From contig JABFRN010000001.1 in NCBI GenBank assembly GCA_013141175.1, forward strand, positions 3,802,001 to 3,866,000: a stretch of 64,000 nt of DNA, read 5' to 3'. Below the pieces are notes generated by a model that saw only the letters and a list, made by a program, of their open reading frames with translations, ran no database searches and was not told the origin of the DNA. Made by a program: the position numbers and the translations under genes. This document shows positions 60,901-64,000 of this stretch, one piece after another (within the stretch, counting starts at the first letter, position 1; the number at the start of each line of letters is the position of its first letter). The stretch is from Lysobacter sp. GTDB lineage: Bacteria; Pseudomonadota; Gammaproteobacteria; Xanthomonadales; Xanthomonadaceae.

Positions 60901-63900
60901 CGCCCGCCAGGCCCATGTCGATCTCGTGATTGAGCAGCGCCTGGCTGGCCAGGTGGATCGCCACCAGCGACGACGAGCAGGCGGTGTCGATCGGAATCGC
61001 CGGGCCCTTCAGATTCAGGTGATAGGCGATGCGCGCGGCGCCGATCGCGAAACTGTTGCCGGTGGTTTCGACATTCAGCGGATTGCCCTTGGACAGCAGG
61101 AACGAATACTCGCTGCTCATGATGCCCAGATAGACGCCGCACTTCTGGTTGCTCAGCGCCGCGCCCGAATAGCTGGCGTCCTCGAAGGCGCGATAGCTTT
61201 CCTGCATGAACAGGCGGTGCTGCGGGTCCATGACTTCCGCCTCGGAGGGCGAAATCTGGAAGAACATCGGATCGAAATTCTCTGCACCGTCCAACAGGCC
61301 GAGCCACTTGCAGTAGACCTTGCCCGGCTTGCCCGGGGTCGGGTCGTAGTACGCGTCGACGTCCCAGCGATCCGGCGGGATCACCTTGATCGAGTTCCTG
61401 CTTTCGAGCAGGTTGCGCCAGAACTGCGAGAGGTTGTCCGCGTCCGGATAACGCCCGGACATGCCGACGATCGCGATCTTCTCGTCGCTGCGACGGCTGT
61501 GTCCGAGACTGCCGCTTTCGACGATGGGCGCCTGGGCGAACGCCGGAAGCGTACGCGCGCGACGCTGCAACACCGGCAATCCGGCCGGCGGCATGCGCAG
61601 CGCGGAGACATGCTGGACAGGCGCGGTCGCCGCCGGCACGGCGGCTTGGTATGCCATTTCCGGCACGGACGCAGTCGCCCGCGGCACGCGCCGCTCGGGC
61701 GGAAGCTTCGCCAGTTCGCCGTGCACGAAGCCGGCGAGCGAACGGATGGTGGCGTAGTCGTAGACGCGGGTCGCGGAAATCTCCAGGCCGTAGGCCTTGT
61801 TGATGGCCTTGACCCATTCCACGCCGACGATCGAATCGAGCCCCAGATCGACGAACGACTTGTCGTTGTCGATCGCGTTCTCATCGAGGTACAGCGCCTG
61901 CGCCAGACTGCGTCGGAGCTCGGGCTGCAGCGCTTCGATGCTGGGCAGACCGGCCTGCGCAGCCGATGCCACGGGCGGGAGCGTTGCGGAAGCCGCTTCG
62001 GCCGTGGCGATCGCAACCGTTTCCATCGGCAGGGTTTCCGCCGGCGCCTCTTCCCGGGTGGGCAGTTGGCTTTCGACATAGGCGCCGAGCGCGTCGATGT
62101 TCGCGTAATCGTAGACCCGGGTCGCCGCGATATTGATCCCGAGCCCCTTGTTGATGCTCTTGACCCACTCCACGCCGACGATCGAATCCAGGCCGAGATC
62201 GACGAACGAGCGATCGTTGTCGATGCTCGACTCGTCGAGATACAGCGCCTGCGAGAGCGTGCTTTTCAGGAACGCGAGCACGTCATCGCGACGACGCGGC
62301 TTGGCCGTCGTCTTCGCCGGTGTGACCGCGACCGGCATCGGTGCGGGCATCGGTGCGGGCATCGGTGCGGGCATTGGCGCCGCGATCGACTGCGGGCTGC
62401 GCGTGACCGCCAGCGGGGCCGAGATCGCATGTTCGAGCGCCGCAAGCCGCGAAGCAGAGGGCTTCGGCAACGCGACGCCTGCGGCGGGCGGCAGTGCCGT
62501 CAATTCGGCCAGCGCCACCGCATTCGGCTTGGACAGGCTCACCGCCGGCATCGTTTCGAAGAATGCATCCGCGCTCTGCAACTGCGCAAAAGAGTGCACG
62601 GCCGATGGCGTGGATGCGGCTCCGGCAAGCACTGCCGAGACCGGCACGAAACCGCGCCAGCGCAGACAGAGGTTGCCGTTGGCGTCGCACCAGTCCATGT
62701 CCCAGGCCGCAGCGTGTTCGTCGTGCCAGCGCACCCAGACCCGCATGCTTGGCGTGCACGCCGACACGATGTCCAGCGATTCGATCGTGCCCGGCGTCGA
62801 CGCGTCGACGCCCAGCGCCGTCGCGGCGGTCTCCAGCACCGCCTGCACGAGCGCCGGATGCAGCAGGAAGTCGCCGGCCTGGCCGGCGCCGGTATCGGCA
62901 TCGACCGCGATCAACAATTCCTGTGCGCCCCGCCACAGACGCCATGCGGCGTGCGGATGGCCGGTGGGCGATGGCGCAGGCTGAAGGCGCATGGCCAGCG
63001 CATCGACATCGAGTCTTGCGGTCGAGGCGGACGCCAGGACGCGGCCGGTGCCCTGCGCTTGAACGCGCTCATCGACGCCGCTGTAGATGTCGAAGTCGAT
63101 CGCGTCGTCCGTCGAGGGATACAGCGCGATGTGCAGCGCGCTCGCGCCATCGGCAACGAACGGCGTACCGAAGCGCAAAGCACGCAGTTCGATCGTCGTC
63201 GTGGTCGCATGGCCGCGCTGTGCCTGCACCAGCGCCGCGCACGCCATTTCAAGCAGCGCTGCGGACGGCAAGCCGGCGGCAGCGGGCATCCTTCCGAGGA
63301 AAGGTTCATTGCCGCTGAGCACCGACGAGAAGCGCAGTTGGCCCAGGTCCGAGGTGTTGTCGTGCAGCAGCGGATGGAGGGTGGCGCGCGCAGCGGCGTG
63401 CCCCGGCGCGACGGGCGGGTGCGTGTCGAGCGGGAACAACCCCACCATCGGGTCGATCCAGTATTTTTCCTTTGCGAACGGATACGTCGGCAGATGCATG
63501 CGACGCGGTTTTGCGCTGCCGTGGAACTTCTGCCAATCCAGGTCGAAGCCTTTGACCCACAGGTCGACCAGCTTCGCCAGCTTGCCCTGCGCGATCCATT
63601 TGTCGACCGCTTCGTCGTATTCGGGATCGGCGGCGAACAGGCTCAACATCTCCTTGTTCGCCTTGACCTGGCCACGGAAGCCGCTGCCGAGGTCGCCACC
63701 CAGCCAGGCGCGCAGCGCGTCCTGCAACTGCGCCGCCGAATCGACGACGAAGCCGAGGCGTTCATCCATCGCGTCGCGACCGATCTGCAGCGTGTACGCC
63801 AATACGCCGTGATCGACGCTGCGGCCGTCCGCGCTCTGCCCATCGAGGAAGGCCAGCAGATCCTGTGCCTTCTGCGTCAACTGCTCCGGCGTGCGCGCCG

Positions 63901-64000
63901 AGAGCGGCACGATCGCCGGCAGGCCCGGGAACGCTCCTGCCGCCGATTCGGCGGCGATGTATTCCTGGATGACGAAGTGCGCATTCGATCCGCCCGCGCC
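54917..64000 (-). CDS. PKS-A: trans-AT PKS, N-terminal part beyond the window
   Basis: The last ~3,027 residues of a larger PKS; the frame is open at base 64000, inside the C-terminus of a KS (GAGGSNAHFVIQEY). Then: a degenerate DH-like region (~63,390-62,620; both catalytic positions lost), tandem ACPs (Ser codons at 62,185 and 61,834), KS (~61,490-60,190; DTACSSS cysteine at 60,979), KR (~59,600-58,080; GGLGGLG), ACP (Ser at 57,931 in GFDSI), KS (~57,700-56,400; DTACSSS, EGHGTGT, NIGHAES) and an active-looking DH (~55,830-54,990; EHRIQGQPVFPG and LIDGALQ). It ends with TGA at 54917 inside the PKS-B start. No AT domain is present. Confidence 0.94.
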   Translation of the reverse strand, partial: GAGGSNAHFVIQEYIAAESAAGAFPGLPAIVPLSARTPEQLTQKAQDLLAFLDGQSADGRSVDHGVLAYTLQIGRDAMDERLGFVVDSAAQLQDALRAWLGGDLGSGFRGQVKANKEMLSLFAADPEYDEAVDKWIAQGKLAKLVDLWVKGFDLDWQKFHGSAKPRRMHLPTYPFAKEKYWIDPMVGLFPLDTHPPVAPGHAAARATLHPLLHDNTSDLGQLRFSSVLSGNEPFLGRMPAAAGLPSAALLEMACAALVQAQRGHATTTTIELRALRFGTPFVADGASALHIALYPSTDDAIDFDIYSGVDERVQAQGTGRVLASASTARLDVDALAMRLQPAPSPTGHPHAAWRLWRGAQELLIAVDADTGAGQAGDFLLHPALVQAVLETAATALGVDASTPGTIESLDIVSACTPSMRVWVRWHDEHAAAWDMDWCDANGNLCLRWRGFVPVSAVLAGAASTPSAVHSFAQLQSADAFFETMPAVSLSKPNAVALAELTALPPAAGVALPKPSASRLAALEHAISAPLAVTRSPQSIAAPMPAPMPAPMPAPMPVAVTPAKTTAKPRRRDDVLAFLKSTLSQALYLDESSIDNDRSFVDLGLDSIVGVEWVKSINKGLGINIAATRVYDYANIDALGAYVESQLPTREEAPAETLPMETVAIATAEAASATLPPVASAAQAGLPSIEALQPELRRSLAQALYLDENAIDNDKSFVDLGLDSIVGVEWVKAINKAYGLEISATRVYDYATIRSLAGFVHGELAKLPPERRVPRATASVPEMAYQAAVPAATAPVQHVSALRMPPAGLPVLQRRARTLPAFAQAPIVESGSLGHSRRSDEKIAIVGMSGRYPDADNLSQFWRNLLESRNSIKVIPPDRWDVDAYYDPTPGKPGKVYCKWLGLLDGAENFDPMFFQISPSEAEVMDPQHRLFMQESYRAFEDASYSGAALSNQKCGVYLGIMSSEYSFLLSKGNPLNVETTGNSFAIGAARIAYHLNLKGPAIPIDTACSSSLVAIHLASQALLNHEIDMGLAGGVSLYLIPESYVGMCRAGMLSRDGQCKTFDNGADGFVPGEGVGTVVLKRLSDAERDGDSIYGVIIGSGINQDGKTNGITAPSVNSQIELEREIYRRYGIDAASISYVETHGTGTKLGDPIELEALATVFKEHTDKKHFCALGAVKSNIGHVSGAAGVAGVHKVLLSLRHRKLVPNVNLVKENTLFDFADSPFYINNTVQDWVAAPGQKRRAAVSAFGFSGTNAHIVIEEYVPAARRDNVAKQPCIVPLSARTAAQLRSQAEDLLEFLVRADTDRTGADIALPDLAYTLQIGRDAMRERCAWVVDSVAELQAQLRAFVAGETGNVVWHRGSVARTQDSTVLTDEAAMLQRRSGAQQTAGLAALWAEGATIQWRSLYPETLPLRMHLPAYPFAKERYWPQPSAPISATATQVVAPQAAIRAQAALPVRSAAVALSDTVVEGKQKTFYTPTWQASSLPSQRTPFGREDVLLILDTDDRLYEQIKARLHVATPLKAIILVQLASAYQQHAADRYSVDASHPEHFDALLAALRTQGQVPTHVIHNLNAARLLAGDQDGNAPERALQFGIDGLFGLCKALVSGGAQQSPCTFVSFFHAADAANTAPCSALAAFYRSLALENNRYAGRVLALDHEGVEAAASSIDTVTCVVDELQSPSSHDTEILYRMSSAGSAQRFVRVLTLQHPEQQAMAELPLKHRGVYLITGGLGGLGYLFARHLAERYRAKLVLSGRSSPSDESGRKLEQLRALGADVLYVPADIADADQVRDLVASAKTHFGSLNGVLHSAGVNRDSLLIRKDRESLRQVLAPKVQGTLHLDRTTAEEPLDLFVLFSSGAGSFGNPGQTDYAYANAFMDAFAEHRESLRARRERFGKTLSIGWPFWQDGGMQVSAADLQRTEERSGLCALPTDVGIAYWETLLRSDSTRALALYGYPSRIAAHCNPSGGQATDAKPRNLAVDRETLRTLTQQYLCGLVHNETRVPVELIDINERFEAFGFDSIMIGRFNAALEHDLGDLPKTLLYEYETVADLAGYLCESAQEALVRRLSLAGAAADATTVDPVRETAHIPAALETTPTHAEPIAIIGVHADFPQSRDLHTFWEHLKAGDDLIQLVPGNRWNYADFYDPDPEQAENGKIYCKWGGFLEDFDKFDASFFNIADAEANIIDPQERCFLQSAWAAVEDAGYTRERLKQMYPKGKSTDVGVFVGVTTNSYNLLAPEAWQRGQMVTPSAMPWSIANRVSYYFDFQGPSMPIDTACSSSLVAVHLACESLRRRECQLALAGGVNLYLHPAKYQSFCQRRMLAVGDQNRSYGAGDDGFVPGEGVGTLVLKPLRLAEQDGDPICGVILGSAFDHSGRSNGYATPNPNAQAQVIVQALAQAHVPARSISYIEGHGTGTQMGDSLEIAAISQAFGQQTDDKAFCALGSVKANIGHAESATSIAGIAKILLQFKHRQIAPSIHADVANPDIDFARSPCRLQTQLTPWQASGQEPRRALINAFGAGGVNACAVLEEYVPAVTRAPSITRGNSLFVLSAMNADRLREYASRYVAFLARTPEADIASLCHTTQVGREPMFERLALLVDSTAQLRDALQQWLASDGQAAQATAPLWRGSLDARRASLPATREQREQMQALCDARDMAALAQFWTQGGKVEWPRAHSGPVPVGTSLPTYPFARERHWIVDAAPAGHAPVSAAPPRLHPLLSHNSSTLKQISFDAALADDQYYAREHRIQGQPVFPGAGFVEMACVAATIAGQRRVRQLKDIFWVQPLALGHASQNPASQSLHISLRNAVGDSTEFAVKTFDDDNESVLHCEGRVIFHDGAAHRLSTRPSLAEWRQRCRDRHAGSEYYQRFKRLGFDYGTAFQIIDEVSLGDGCAIASLRLADAQANDFEQYILHPCLIDGALQTVVALLAADDGGVPHLPFAIDEIEILGSLTPRCYALVERSGEQDAHASVLQFNILILSEGGEPLVRITNFYVRALVMPETPVIAQARNDARLSMAVNP
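61700..62300 (-). other. Tandem beta-branching acyl carrier proteins in PKS-A
   Basis: Two ACPs, serines 117 residues apart, both with GLDSIVGVEWVK. A tryptophan six residues after the phosphopantetheine serine is the known marker of carriers recognised by HMG-CoA-synthase cassettes. The pair is about three-quarters identical by eye, indicating duplication. They follow a KS whose body lies outside the window. Confidence 0.88.
62334..62381 (-). repeat. 12-bp tandem repeat encoding an Ala-Pro-Met-Pro linker
   Basis: Four 12-base units (GGCATCGGTGCG on the plus strand, the last imperfect) encode four consecutive APMP units in the flexible linker ahead of the tandem ACPs of PKS-A. Unit gain or loss would change linker length without breaking the frame. 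Confidence 0.85.

Larger units (their letters stand above)
21144..64000 (-). other. Trans-AT polyketide biosynthetic gene cluster (continues beyond the right edge)
   Basis: About 43 kb transcribed in one direction with very short gaps or start-stop overlaps. It comprises four modular PKS proteins without integrated AT domains, two free-standing AT-type proteins, a beta-branching cassette, a hotdog thioesterase, envelope-transport proteins and tailoring enzymes. The order of PKS-A to PKS-D matches chain growth, ending at the thioesterase of PKS-D. The loading module, any cluster regulator and any phosphopantetheinyl transferase are not in the window. Confidence 0.95.

Noticed and set aside
62334-62381. 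Short tandem repeat considered as a CRISPR or phase-variation array.
   Set aside because: Units are 12 bases, without spacers, and in frame in a coding linker; no frame change can result.

Overview
The window is strongly G+C-rich and reads like a gammaproteobacterium of the Xanthomonadales (Lysobacter-like). The rarA-crcB pair at the left edge is a usual neighbour pair there, and the catabolic and housekeeping genes fit. Everything here is read from sequence and family knowledge; no database search was possible.

Layout. (1) 1-2,051: end of rarA, the fluoride channel crcB and a small secreted protein, all on the plus strand. (2) 2,249-9,072, minus strand: a complete four-gene Wadjet system (jetA-jetB-jetC-jetD), an SMC-like plasmid-defence machine whose genes overlap one another. 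A divergent ecsC-like gene follows. (3) 10,088-18,477: an RluA-type pseudouridine synthase, then a coherent catabolic block: methylmalonate/malonate-semialdehyde dehydrogenase, alanine dehydrogenase, a BauA-like beta-alanine:pyruvate transaminase, a PuuR-like regulator and a PuuC-like aldehyde dehydrogenase. Together these could take aminoaldehydes from polyamines through beta-alanine and malonate semialdehyde to acetyl-CoA, with alanine recycled to pyruvate. (4) 18,565-20,732: a three-gene cassette of unknown function encoding two membrane proteins and one soluble protein.

(5) 21,144-64,000 (continuing past the right edge), all minus strand: a large trans-AT polyketide synthase (PKS) cluster. 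Gene order matches a colinear assembly line: PKS-A (54,917 to beyond 64,000), PKS-B (50,853-54,920), PKS-C (34,235-44,812), PKS-D with thioesterase (28,676-32,437). None of the four has an integrated acyltransferase. Two free-standing AT-type proteins (one malonyl-type, one acyl-hydrolase-like) lie between PKS-B and PKS-C. With them is a beta-branching cassette (carrier protein, HMG-CoA-synthase-like enzyme, two enoyl-CoA hydratase-like enzymes) and a hotdog thioesterase. PKS-A carries tandem carrier proteins with the tryptophan marker of beta-branching.

The most unusual part is the N-terminal third of PKS-C: carrier protein, then a DUF2156/GNAT-like domain, then a PLP-dependent beta-eliminating-lyase (tryptophanase-like) domain, then a ketosynthase. 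The ACP-DUF-PLP-lyase order recalls the ACP-DUF-SH module that inserts sulfur in leinamycin biosynthesis in Streptomyces, but here it is followed by further elongation modules and sits in a proteobacterial cluster. Downstream genes encode a beta-barrel outer-membrane protein, an MMPL/RND transporter, a LolA-like periplasmic protein, a membrane-anchored START-domain protein, a GMC oxidoreductase and a class III aminotransferase. This suggests the product is tailored and moved across the envelope like a lipid. A 59-residue gene (32,434-32,613) with its own ribosome binding site sits between the barrel gene and PKS-D.
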